This document shows, in pieces, positions 23,958 through 29,827 of a stretch of 30,500 nt of DNA. The DNA is from a virus. Under the pieces are notes generated by a model, which ran no database searches, had not been told where the DNA came from, and was given only the letters and a program-made list of their open reading frames with translations. Each line of letters starts with the position of its first letter. The stretch's first letter is position 1. The DNA lies in the IMG/VR virus record IMGVR_UViG_3300036857_000081, positions 1 through 30,500 of that record; one strand, 5' to 3'. The translations under genes were made by a program, and so were the position numbers.

Positions 23958-24164
23958 TCACGTGATCCGAGCGTGCTTCGGCGGCTGCACGAGCGGCAGT
24001 AGCTTTTCAGGTGGGATCTTCAGCGCGCGCGCTATCTGGCTGACACGATTGCCAGGAATGGCGCCAGCACGCTTCCAATCGAGCACCGTGGTCCGGGCCA
24101 CACCCAACCGTTGGGCCAGCAAAACGGTACTGCCCGCGCGCTCGATGAGAGCCTCGACGTTCAT
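23958..24164 (-). CDS. Cro-like / YdaS-type repressor
   Basis: 68 aa, ATG at 24164. An HTH covers residues about 3-55: VEALIERAGSTVLLAQRLGV, then ARTTVLDWKRAGAIPGNRVS and QIARALKIPPEKLLPL. This is the YdaS/Cro pattern, with 'W-R-G-IP' in the recognition region. It is divergent from cI with 126 bases between them, the lambdoid switch layout. There is no ribosome site, and the predicted start of transcription lies only a few bases upstream, so the mRNA may be nearly leaderless. It is the first gene of the leftward early operon. Confidence 0.85.
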   Translation of the reverse strand: MNVEALIERAGSTVLLAQRLGVARTTVLDWKRAGAIPGNRVSQIARALKIPPEKLLPLVQPPKHARIT

Positions 24165-24173
24165 GGCCGGGTA

Positions 24174-24202
24174 ATGTCGATCATTCCGACGCAAGCTGTC
24201 AA
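24174..24202 (-). promoter_or_regulatory. Candidate leftward early promoter
   Basis: On the minus strand TTGACA (24,202-24,197) is a perfect -35 box, followed by a 17-base spacer and a weak -10 (CGACAT; GACATT one base on). The palindrome 24,176-24,190 lies across the spacer and -10, so a repressor bound there would block it. The -10 is poor, so exact placement is uncertain. Confidence 0.45.
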
Positions 24203-24299
24203 GCCGTTTCGGTCTGGTAGCGCGGGCGCTCGCCCCGATTTGGTCGGAAGTTTCAACCACCGGCTTTTTGCATTTCGTCATCTTGTTGACATGCTCGAC
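24176..24299. promoter_or_regulatory. Right operator region: three 15-bp palindromes between cro and cI
   Basis: Three sites share half-site GTYGR, a 5-base spacer and YCRAC: GTCGATCATTCCGAC (24,176-24,190), GTCGGAAGTTTCAAC (24,243-24,257) and GTTGACATGCTCGAC (24,285-24,299). The first covers the leftward promoter; the last covers the cI start codon at 24,291. Site centres are 67 and 42 bp apart. Two further sites of the same form lie at 24,703 and 24,746. Confidence 0.7.
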
Positions 24300-24650
24300 C
24301 CGCGCGCCATTGGTCGCCGCCTCATTGAGCTACGTCGCGCTGCCGGCATTACCCGGCAGGACGATCTGGCGGCGATCTTCAATGTCAGCCGTTCGACGAT
24401 CGCGGGCATCGAGAGCGGCGGCGATCTGCCGGGCCGTGATCTCGCGGTTGCCTTGGCGGATTATTTTAGGGTGCCACTAGATTGGCTTCTCTGCCGAAGA
24501 ACGCCAGTGGGCGGCCCACTTGTCGGCCAGTTCGTCGAACAGCCGAACGAACTCGCATTGCTGCGCTTCTGGCGTAAGCTCTCGGACGAAGACCGCGTGA
24601 GAGCCGTCAAGGTGCTCGAAGCCGCGCTCGGTACCGAGGTCTCCTCCTAG
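24291..24650 (+). CDS. CI-like repressor (short)
   Basis: 119 aa, ATG at 24291. Residues about 7-66 are an HTH_3/XRE fold (IGRRLIELRRAAGITRQDDL, AAIFNVSRSTIAGIESGGD, LAVALADYFRVPLDWLL). The C-terminal ~45 residues (NELALLRFWRKLSDEDRVRA, VKVLEAALG) are helical and probably mediate dimerisation. There is no LexA-like peptidase domain, so RecA-dependent self-cleavage is not expected. There is no ribosome site and the ATG lies inside an operator, so the message may be leaderless and autoregulated. Longer upstream starts cross the operators and the cro gene and are less likely. Confidence 0.85.
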   Translation: MLDPRAIGRRLIELRRAAGITRQDDLAAIFNVSRSTIAGIESGGDLPGRDLAVALADYFRVPLDWLLCRRTPVGGPLVGQFVEQPNELALLRFWRKLSDEDRVRAVKVLEAALGTEVSS

Positions 24651-24702
24651 TCCCACCATCGATCCAGGCGCCAGCAGCAGACCGAACAGCGACCGTCGCC
24701 GC

Positions 24703-24760
24703 GTCGAATAAATCGACATCGCCGCGCTTTGGGCTTGCATAGAGCGTCGGAATATCCGAC
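24703..24760. promoter_or_regulatory. Left operator-like pair before the rightward small-gene operon
   Basis: GTCGAATAAATCGAC (24,703-24,717) and GTCGGAATATCCGAC (24,746-24,760) match the three sites in the cro/cI gap. Their centres are 43 bp apart, almost the same as the 42 bp between two of the cro/cI sites, about four helical turns. This suggests a second CI-controlled region, like lambda OL. Confidence 0.7.
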
Positions 24761-24763
24761 AAT
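24735..24763 (+). promoter_or_regulatory. Candidate rightward promoter overlapping an operator
   Basis: TTGCAT (24,735-24,740), a 17-base spacer, then GACAAT (24,758-24,763). The -35 matches three of six consensus bases and the -10 four of six. The operator at 24,746-24,760 fills the spacer, which is the main support. Confidence 0.35.
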
Positions 24764-25005
24764 GCCTCCGGTTGATCCAGGAGGCTCCGGCGTGACGCTT
24801 CATTCTTCCTTTCCGACCTCCCCGGCAGGGCCCGATCCTCGCGCGAATGTAGCCGAAGCGTCACCGGGCGCGAGCGAAGATACTCCGTCGCAACGTAAGA
24901 CTGCTGTCAATCGAGCATCAAACGCCACAAGCGCTTTGACAGAAATTCCGACACTTAGCGCCCGCAACCATCCCAATCCAGACACCCAAAAAATCGAGGC
25001 AAACC

Positions 25006-25185
25006 ATGCGACGGCCGACGCCGTGGCGACAGGTGACCGTCGCTCTCCAGAACATCAATCGCTACTGCGAGTATATTCTGGCGATTTCGCGCCTGAATAT
25101 TCAGGCGCGGGAATTAACGCTGCTGATCAAGCAGGAGGTGGAAGCCGCCCTGCAACTGAACCGCCGGCCGCGCAACCGCCGCTGA
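25006..25185 (+). CDS. Small helical basic protein
   Basis: 59 aa, ATG at 25006 with GAGG seven bases upstream. The product begins MRRPTPWRQVTVALQNINRY and continues with amphipathic helix CEYILAISRLNIQARELTLL, then a basic end (NRRPRNRR). It is the first well-supported gene of the rightward operon. A 22-bp perfect palindrome lies inside it at 25,088. Its TGA overlaps a CTG that may start the next gene. No family is recognised. Confidence 0.65.
   Translation: MRRPTPWRQVTVALQNINRYCEYILAISRLNIQARELTLLIKQEVEAALQLNRRPRNRR
25088..25109. repeat. Perfect 22-bp palindrome
   Basis: An uninterrupted palindrome centred between 25,098 and 25,099 with core GCGCCTGAATATTCAGGCGC and one more C/G pair outside. 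It lies inside the first small gene. A perfect 11-bp arm with no spacer is unlikely by chance in this length; it could be a dimeric repressor site or a recombination/cruciform site. Confidence 0.75.
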
Positions 25186-25412
25186 CCGCCTGCTACGCGC
25201 GGCTCTACGCCGCCTCAGAGCGCATCGAGCAGACCATCCGCGCCCGCGAGCGCGCCACCATCGCCGAGCTGCGCGCCAGGCCCTGGTCGGCGGGCCGCTA
25301 CCTCGCCGACACCGTTGCCGCGGCGCGCCGCCAGCACAGCGCTTCGATCGCCCGCAGCCGCGCCGAGCGTGACCAACTCGTCGCCGAAACCAACAAGGGG
25401 AAACAGAAATGA
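25182..25412 (+). CDS. Small charged helical protein, non-ATG start
   Basis: 76 aa if started at CTG 25182, which overlaps the previous stop (CTGA). The frame has no ATG nearby; the nearest GTG is about 160 bases upstream, and a much longer version from 24,729 is open but less protein-like. Content is helical and Arg/Ala-rich: TACYARLYAASERIEQTIRA, RERATIAELRARPWSAGRYL, then RSRAERDQLVAETNKGK. It resembles DNA-binding or coiled-coil accessory proteins only generally. Its stop overlaps the next ATG. Confidence 0.5.
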   Translation: MTACYARLYAASERIEQTIRARERATIAELRARPWSAGRYLADTVAAARRQHSASIARSRAERDQLVAETNKGKQK

Positions 25413-25600
25413 GCATCAAGGAATACTGGCTGGATGTCGAGGAGCGGATCCGGCCCGAGTTGTTCGGCACCGAATACCGGTATGGCGTATGGTCCGCGTG
25501 GCCGCGCGACCGCCAGCCGGGCGACCCGGTGGGCGTGGGCGCCACCGAAGATCACGCCATCGCCGATCTGCTGGCTCAGCTCGACGGCGGCCCGGCATGA
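25409..25600 (+). CDS. Small acidic hypothetical protein
   Basis: 63 aa, ATG at 25409 overlapping the previous stop (ATGA). It begins MSIKEYWLDVEERIRPELFG, then TEYRYGVWSAWPRDRQPGDP, and ends in a short helix DHAIADLLAQLDG. It looks like a compact alpha/beta domain with many aromatic and acidic residues. No family is recognised. Small acidic early proteins are often host- or defence-directed in phages, but nothing here proves that. Confidence 0.65.
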   Translation: MSIKEYWLDVEERIRPELFGTEYRYGVWSAWPRDRQPGDPVGVGATEDHAIADLLAQLDGGPA

Positions 25601-25803
25601 GCACCTACAGCGAGCACGCGCAGCGCCGGCTTGACCAAGCGAGCGAGAGCAAGCTGCTCGCGCTGTGGCGCCGGCGCGCAGCCAAGGGCCAATGCCCGAA
25701 CTGCGGCGGCAGCGGCAAGATCCTCTGGGGTGTGGCGGGCGACATGCGGCTCCGCACCCGCCCCTGCGACCTCTGTGCCGGGGAGGCCAGCAATGGCACC
25801 TGA
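25597..25803 (+). CDS. Small DnaJ-type zinc-finger protein
   Basis: 68 aa, ATG at 25597 (ATGA overlap). Residues 33-41 are CPNCGGSGK and 57-61 are CDLCA, two CxxC pairs spaced like half of a DnaJ central zinc finger. The N-terminus is helical and charged (EHAQRRLDQASESKLLALWR). Such single-finger proteins are common in phage early regions; the binding partner is unknown. Confidence 0.7.
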   Translation: MSTYSEHAQRRLDQASESKLLALWRRRAAKGQCPNCGGSGKILWGVAGDMRLRTRPCDLCAGEASNGT

Positions 25804-25963
25804 ACTGATCGCCCGGATCGATAAATTCTGCCTCGAAACCGCGGCACTCGCGCGCGCCGTCGAGGTGATGGCGATCGAGCTGGCGGACCTGCGCGATACC
25901 GCCCGCGCCGCCCTCGGTCTCACGCCGATCGCCGACGAGCGGCAGGGGAGCATCGTCGCATGA
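25793..25963 (+). CDS. Very small helical protein
   Basis: 56 aa, ATG at 25793 with GGAGG six bases upstream, a strong ribosome site that fixes this start inside the end of the previous gene. It begins MAPELIARIDKFCLETAALA, and continues as one long helix ARAVEVMAIELADLRDTARA. Family unknown. Confidence 0.6.
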   Translation: MAPELIARIDKFCLETAALARAVEVMAIELADLRDTARAALGLTPIADERQGSIVA

Positions 25964-26142
25964 AGATCATTCCTGACACTCTGGTGGCCAACATGGTCCG
26001 GCTGCTGGGGCTCGATGCCGGTGACGAGATCGCCCGGCATTTCCTCGCCGCCTGTCTCGAGGAGCAGTACCACCGCGGCCGCTCCGACGCGCTGCACGAG
26101 ATCCGGGGCCAGGTCGCCCGCGTCGAGGGAGACTGGCGATGA
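25960..26142 (+). CDS. Small hypothetical protein
   Basis: 60 aa, ATG at 25960 (ATGA overlap). It begins MKIIPDTLVANMVRLLGLDA, then DEIARHFLAACLEEQYHRGR, with a final helix. Helical throughout, with one Cys. No family is recognised; part of the packed small-gene series. Confidence 0.6.
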   Translation: MKIIPDTLVANMVRLLGLDAGDEIARHFLAACLEEQYHRGRSDALHEIRGQVARVEGDWR

Positions 26143-26366
26143 TCGCCGACGAGCTGCGCTCCATCGCCGCCTACATCCTGCGCCGGTCCGACGCGCTTGC
26201 ACCGCGCGACTGCCTGGAACTCGCGCGTCATCTGACTGAGGTCGCCGCGCGGGCCGACGCGCTGGAGAGCACGCCCGTTCCGGCGCGCCACCGGCGCACA
26301 TTCGTGGGGCTCAGCCTCGCCCCGGTCGCCAGCCCGAGCAACGACGACGGACCATCGGCGGCGTGA
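26139..26366 (+). CDS. Small hypothetical protein
   Basis: 75 aa, ATG at 26139 (ATGA overlap). It begins MIADELRSIAAYILRRSDAL, then CLELARHLTEVAARADALES, a two-helix pattern, with a Pro/Ser-rich tail. Its stop overlaps the next ATG as TGATG. Family unknown. Confidence 0.6.
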   Translation: MIADELRSIAAYILRRSDALAPRDCLELARHLTEVAARADALESTPVPARHRRTFVGLSLAPVASPSNDDGPSAA

Positions 26367-26440
26367 TGCGCGACACCGCGTTCATTCTGGGGCTGCTGTG
26401 CATCTATGGCGTCGCTGTGGCCTGGGTGCTGCTGCCATGA
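26366..26440 (+). CDS. 24-residue membrane peptide
   Basis: ATG at 26366 within the previous stop (TGATG), TGA at 26,438-26,440 overlapping the next ATG. The product MRDTAFILGLLCIYGVAVAW ends in VLLP and is one hydrophobic helix. The exact overlap on both sides supports translation by coupling. It could be a small membrane toxin or regulator of a host membrane protein. Confidence 0.5.
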   Translation: MRDTAFILGLLCIYGVAVAWVLLP

Positions 26441-26940
26441 GCTGGCTGCGCTGCGACGAGTGCGATCGCGCCTGCGACAGCGACGACGATCCGGACGGGT
26501 TCTACGTCGTGGCGCGGCCGGACCAATATATCTGCCAGCGCTGCCGCGAGCGGTATGATTGCGAGGTCGCACCCGATGGAGGCCAACATGGCGATCCTGA
26601 TCGTGCTGATGTTCTTCGCAGTGATCCTCTATGTGGTCGAGATCGCCGGGCCGCAGGCACCACGCATCGAGGCCGAGCGATCAGACATGGAAGAGGAATA
26701 AACATGGCCCACGAGTTCATCGGCACGATCACCGTGCCGCTCGCCGACGACCCCAAGCAGATGGCGTCCGAGGTGGCCGAGATCATGCAGGCATGGTCGA
26801 AGTTGCTGGCGGAGATGCCCCTACAGGTGCAGTCCGCGTTTTCGATCAACGAGACACGTGTCCGGCCGGGCCCGAAGCCCGGCACACCGCGCCCGTCGCG
26901 GGTGCGGAAGTCTGCGAATGGTGAGGTCGCAAATGCCTGA
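26437..26940 (+). CDS. Zinc-ribbon protein, frame open into a downstream gene
   Basis: ATG at 26437 (ATGA overlap). Residues 1-45 are a likely zinc ribbon: C6/C9 (RCDECDRAC) and C33/C36 (YICQRCRERY). After about residue 48 the frame becomes a shadow of the membrane peptide gene at 26,588 and then continues without a stop into the well-supported start at 26,704. The true protein is probably about 50-60 residues, and the missing stop suggests either a small frameshift, a real 167-aa fusion, or loss of the stop. The stated end is simply the next in-frame stop. Confidence 0.45.
   Translation: MSWLRCDECDRACDSDDDPDGFYVVARPDQYICQRCRERYDCEVAPDGGQHGDPDRADVLRSDPLCGRDRRAAGTTHRGRAIRHGRGINMAHEFIGTITVPLADDPKQMASEVAEIMQAWSKLLAEMPLQVQSAFSINETRVRPGPKPGTPRPSRVRKSANGEVANA
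26588..26701 (+). CDS. 37-residue single-helix membrane protein
   Basis: ATG at 26588 with GGAGG five bases upstream, TAA at 26,699-26,701. The product starts MAILIVLMFFAVILYVVEIA, one membrane helix, followed by an acidic tail (RIEAERSDMEEE). The strong ribosome site and textbook helix-plus-tail layout support a real gene, though it is too short for a family call. Confidence 0.6.
   Translation: MAILIVLMFFAVILYVVEIAGPQAPRIEAERSDMEEE
26704..26940 (+). CDS. Small early protein before the recombination module
   Basis: 78 aa, ATG at 26704, three bases after the previous stop, with GAGGA as ribosome site. It begins MAHEFIGTITVPLADDPKQM, a beta-alpha start, then EVAEIMQAWSKLLAEMPLQV, and ends in a basic tail (RPSRVRKSANGEV). 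Its stop overlaps the Sak4-like gene start. It may be a recombination accessory, inferred from position only. Confidence 0.65.
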   Translation: MAHEFIGTITVPLADDPKQMASEVAEIMQAWSKLLAEMPLQVQSAFSINETRVRPGPKPGTPRPSRVRKSANGEVANA

Positions 26941-27847
26941 TGGTAGCGTGACGAAGCGCAAGCCCCGATTGCTCGGCACCACGCCCGAGCTGATCAAGCC
27001 GCGCAAGCCCAAGATCCTGGCCTACGGTGCGTCCGGCGTCGGTAAGACGAAATGGGCGCTCGACTGGCCGCAATGCTACATGCTCGACGTGGAGGGTGGC
27101 GCCACGCAGCCGGAGTATCGCGAGAAGCTGCGCGCGTCCGGCGGCCTCTACCTCGGCCCCGACGATGGCGCGGCGTCGTTCGATGTCGTGCTGGAGCAGG
27201 TCAAGGCGCTCGCCACCGAGACGCATGACCGGAAAACCCTGATCATCGACAGCGTGACGAAGCTGTTCGCCAACGAGATTGCGCGCGAGGCGGAGCGGCT
27301 GACCGAGGCTGGCAAGAAGAACGAGTTTGGCGCCGACAAGAAGCCGGCGGTGAACTACATGCGCCAGCTCGTGGCGTGGCTCACCCGAATGGACATGAAC
27401 GTGATCCTGATCGCAGGTGAGGTCGCCGAGTGGGGCACCGACAACAAGGGCGAGCGGGCGCAGATCGGCTCGACCTTCGATTGCTGGCCGCGCCTCGAGT
27501 ACGAGTTGGACCTCGCCATTCAGGTGGTGAAGCTCGGCAACTCCCGCTACGGCAAGGTGCGCAAGAGCCGCATCGCGACGTTCCCCCAGGCGTCCACCTT
27601 TGAATGGTCCTACGCGGCCTTCACCGCGCTCTATGGCGAGGAGGTGGTCGAGGAGGCATCGGCGCCGGTGGCGTGCGCAACGCCGGAGCAGCTCACCGAG
27701 ATCGAGCGGCTGCTGGCGATCGTCAAGCTGGAGGAGGGCACGGTCGATAAGTGGCTGGCCGCGGCCAACGTCGCAGCGTGGGACGAGATGCCGACCGAGC
27801 GCGCAGCCAAGGCGATCGATTATCTCAAAGGCAAGCTGGCAGCATAG
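26933..27847 (+). CDS. Sak4-like AAA_24/RecA-type ATPase
   Basis: 304 aa, ATG at 26933 with GAGGT six bases upstream; another ATG five codons earlier is possible. Walker A is GASGVGKT (residues 32-39) and Walker B LIID (103-106). YMLDVEGG after the first helix and LIAGEVAEW further on match the AAA_24 family of phage single-strand annealing/recombinase proteins (Sak4 type). These work with an SSB-like partner in phage recombination, and such a gene follows directly. The C-terminal ~70 residues are helical (TPEQLTEIERLLAIVKLEEG). Confidence 0.88.
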   Translation: MPDGSVTKRKPRLLGTTPELIKPRKPKILAYGASGVGKTKWALDWPQCYMLDVEGGATQPEYREKLRASGGLYLGPDDGAASFDVVLEQVKALATETHDRKTLIIDSVTKLFANEIAREAERLTEAGKKNEFGADKKPAVNYMRQLVAWLTRMDMNVILIAGEVAEWGTDNKGERAQIGSTFDCWPRLEYELDLAIQVVKLGNSRYGKVRKSRIATFPQASTFEWSYAAFTALYGEEVVEEASAPVACATPEQLTEIERLLAIVKLEEGTVDKWLAAANVAAWDEMPTERAAKAIDYLKGKLAA

Positions 27848-27856
27848 GAGCAGAAA

Positions 27857-28342
27857 ATGAGAGTGACCCCGATCTCGGAAGAGGAAGCGGAGGCCCAGTC
27901 CGCTAATCTCTGGCCTGAGTCCGAATACGACTACGAGGTCCGCGACGCCAGCGAGGAAACATCGAAGAACACCGGCAACGAGATGATCAAGCTGGAAATC
28001 TGGGTGTTCAACCAGGAGGGCGGCCGCCGCCTGGTGTTCGATTACCTGGTCGGCGGCGAAAAGTCGGCGTGGAAGGTGCGCAAGTTCGCCGCCTCCTGCG
28101 GTCTGCTGCCGCAGTTCGAGAAGGGCGATCTGATTGCACCCGAGATCGTCGGGCGCACCGGGCGGTGCAAGCTCGGCATTCAGCCGGCGAAGGACGGCTA
28201 CCAGGCGAAGAACGTGGTGCGGGATTACATCAAGGCAGCATCAGCGCCTGAGGCCGCGCCGCCGTCGCGTCTGGTGCCCCGGCAGTCATTGTCGCGGGTG
28301 AAGACGCCGGCGGGCGACATCGACGACGAAATTCCGTTCTGA
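27857..28342 (+). CDS. DUF669/SSB-like single-strand DNA-binding protein
   Basis: 161 aa, ATG at 27857 with GGAG upstream. An OB-fold-like core (YDYEVRDASEETSKNTGNEM, IKLEIWVFNQEGGRRLVFDY, LVGGEKSAWKVRKFAASCGL, then GRTGRCKLGI) matches phage DUF669 proteins. The C-terminus is a Pro/Ser linker ending DIDDEIPF, the acidic-hydrophobic tip typical of SSB proteins, which recruits partners. The gene directly follows the Sak4-like ATPase, a common pairing. Confidence 0.87.
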   Translation: MRVTPISEEEAEAQSANLWPESEYDYEVRDASEETSKNTGNEMIKLEIWVFNQEGGRRLVFDYLVGGEKSAWKVRKFAASCGLLPQFEKGDLIAPEIVGRTGRCKLGIQPAKDGYQAKNVVRDYIKAASAPEAAPPSRLVPRQSLSRVKTPAGDIDDEIPF

Positions 28343-28351
28343 GCCGTAACG

Positions 28352-28684
28352 ATGGCTGAGCGCATCCGCCCGCAGGACGTATCCGAAATCACCAGCCTCT
28401 CGGTGCGCAAGGTACAGGAGCTTGCGAAAGCTGGGCAGATACCTGGCGCGGCAAAGCTTGGCGGCATCTGGACGTTCGATCCGGTTCGTGTGCGCGCTTG
28501 GATCAGAGAGCAGGAGCGCGCATGCCTCGCAAGGCCAGCAATCTCTATAAGCGAAACGGCGTATGGTGGGGCCGACTCAAGCTCGCCGGACGAGAGTATC
28601 GACGAAGCCTACGCACAACTGATCCCCGCGAAGCGGCGCGGCGGCTCAAGGGCTGGCGCCTCAAACTCGAACGCGAGGCGGTAG
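28352..28684 (+). CDS. Excisionase-like (MerR-type HTH) protein, overlapping the integrase
   Basis: 110 aa, ATG at 28352. Residues about 8-55 are a small winged helix (QDVSEITSLSVRKVQELAKA, then GAAKLGGIWTFDPVRVRAWI), the pattern of HTH_17 excisionases. The C-terminal ~54 codons overlap the integrase start by 163 bases in another frame, yet the SISETAYGG ... ESIDEAYAQLIPAKRR end resembles tails I associate with this family, so the overlap may be truly dual-coding. It probably directs excision with the integrase. Confidence 0.8.
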   Translation: MAERIRPQDVSEITSLSVRKVQELAKAGQIPGAAKLGGIWTFDPVRVRAWIREQERACLARPAISISETAYGGADSSSPDESIDEAYAQLIPAKRRGGSRAGASNSNARR

Positions 28685-29598
28685 GCTCACCAGACTCCCC
28701 AACCTGGCAGGCCGCCGTCGTCCGATGGGCGCGCGAGGTTCTGCCGCAAGCCGTCAAGCCGAACGTCGCGAAACGCTATCTGGTCAGCATCGGCCAGCTC
28801 GAACGCATCTTCGGATCGCTGCGCGTTGATCAGATCACCGGCCAGCGCATTGCCGAGTATATCGGCCTCCGCAGCTCGGAGGCATCGAACGCCACCGTGC
28901 GGCGCGATCTTACCGCGCTCTCGCGGCTTCTGTCGGCCTGTGTCGCCTGGGGGTGGCGCATCGACAATCCGGCGCGTAGCTATGACCGCAGCATCATCCG
29001 AGAGCGCCGCGACCCGATCTCCCCGCCGGCCGATGACGACGTGGCGAAGCTGATCGCCGCCGCCCCGCCTGGGATGGCGGCCATCCTGCGGCTGCTGGAC
29101 CAGACCGGCATGCGGGAGAACGAGGCAGTGACCCTCGAAGCCGCCGACCTGGACTGCCAGGCGCGCCAGATCCGGTTGCTGCGAACCAAGACCAACCGGC
29201 CGCGGACACTGGACTGGCGGACGCCTGGGGGCGACGCAACGGTCATCCTCGCCGCGGCTCCGACCGAAGGCGCCCTGTTCCGGGCCGGCACCGGGAAGCC
29301 GTATCGGAACTTCGCGGCCAATGCCGTGCAGGTCATGCGGCGGCTGGAGGGCCACGACAAGGCGTTCCGGGCCTTCCGGGTGCACGACCTCCGGCATCGC
29401 TTCGCGATCCGCTGGCTGCGCAATGGTGGCGACATCTACCACCTCTCGCTGCATCTCGGGCACACGTCGCTGAAGACGACGGAGGTCTACCTTGGGCACC
29501 TCACCGCACGGGAACGTGCGGTGGCACAATCCAAGGTGGCAGCCGAGCGGAACCCACAAGTGGCACAAATGGGGGCACAGAGGGACATCGGAGGGTAG
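28522..29598 (+). CDS. Tyrosine integrase
   Basis: 358 aa, ATG at 28522 with AGGAG six bases upstream. The N-terminal domain (NLYKRNGVWWGRLKLAGREY, RRSLRTTD) binds arm sites, residues about 60-155 are a core-binding domain, and the catalytic residues are visible: Arg198 (TGMRENEA), His288/Arg291 (VHDLRH), His314 (HLGHTSLKTT) and the nucleophile Tyr323. It recombines attP with a host tRNA-Ser gene; the attachment site lies 38 bases after its stop. The last residues (VAQMGAQ) are encoded by an arm-like repeat. Confidence 0.93.
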   Translation: MPRKASNLYKRNGVWWGRLKLAGREYRRSLRTTDPREAARRLKGWRLKLEREAVGSPDSPTWQAAVVRWAREVLPQAVKPNVAKRYLVSIGQLERIFGSLRVDQITGQRIAEYIGLRSSEASNATVRRDLTALSRLLSACVAWGWRIDNPARSYDRSIIRERRDPISPPADDDVAKLIAAAPPGMAAILRLLDQTGMRENEAVTLEAADLDCQARQIRLLRTKTNRPRTLDWRTPGGDATVILAAAPTEGALFRAGTGKPYRNFAANAVQVMRRLEGHDKAFRAFRVHDLRHRFAIRWLRNGGDIYHLSLHLGHTSLKTTEVYLGHLTARERAVAQSKVAAERNPQVAQMGAQRDIGG

Positions 29599-29826
29599 AT
29601 TGCTGCGATGCAGAATGTTGGCTAAGTTATTGATCTGGCGGAGGGAGGGGGATTCGAACCCCCGATAGAGGTTGACCCCCTATAACGGTTTAGCAATCCA
29701 TTTTCCATGGCTCTTGAAAGCGGGGAAATACCGTGGATATTGGCTTTTCAGTGATCGCGAGAACCGCGCTGGGCGCGAACACAAGACGAACCTGCGCACA
29801 GCGGTGGCACAAAAGGGGGCACACAG
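29521..29826. repeat. GTGGCACAAA repeats flanking the attachment site
   Basis: GTGGCACAAT (29,521), GTGGCACAAA (29,560) and GTGGCACAAA (29,804) occur in the same orientation on both sides of the core. The last two extend the match: after one differing base, both read GGGGGCACA and agree in 21 of 23 positions. They could be integrase arm-type sites on the P and P' arms. Confidence 0.6.
29636..29696 (-). other. Phage attachment site (attP core): 3' half of tRNA-Ser(GCU)
   Basis: On the minus strand the segment begins at the anticodon loop TTGCTAA (29,696-29,690, anticodon GCT), then has the anticodon stem 3' side, a long variable arm (ATAGGGG...CCTCTAT), the T arm GGGGGTTCGAATCCCCC, acceptor TCCCTCC, discriminator G and CCA. 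Sequence to the right does not supply the 5' half. A long variable arm with a GCT anticodon identifies serine. Phages use such fragments to restore the tRNA after integration. Confidence 0.88.
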
Positions 29827-29827
29827 C

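Larger units (their letters stand above)
24651..25005 (+). other. Leader region of the rightward operon, no confident gene
   Basis: 355 bases between cI and the first small gene. It contains two operator-like palindromes and a candidate promoter in its first third. A long open frame begins here and continues to 25,412, but its first 150 codons are Pro/Ser/Ala-rich without recognisable protein features and a better-supported gene uses another frame from 25,006. A TTGACA at 24,936 lacks a suitable -10. Confidence 0.6.

Noticed and set aside
24111-24290. Longer N-terminus for the CI-like repressor
   Set aside because: It would cross cro and the operators; the HTH fold starts right after the ATG at 24,291.
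24936-24965. Promoter from a perfect TTGACA
   Set aside because: No acceptable -10 box at 15-19 bases.
24729-25181. Upstream 150 codons of the frame ending at 25,412
   Set aside because: Low-complexity Pro/Ser/Ala sequence, while another frame from 25,006 has a ribosome site and protein-like content.
29636-29720. Complete tRNA-Ser gene
   Set aside because: Only the part from the anticodon loop to CCA is present; the D arm and 5' acceptor are missing.
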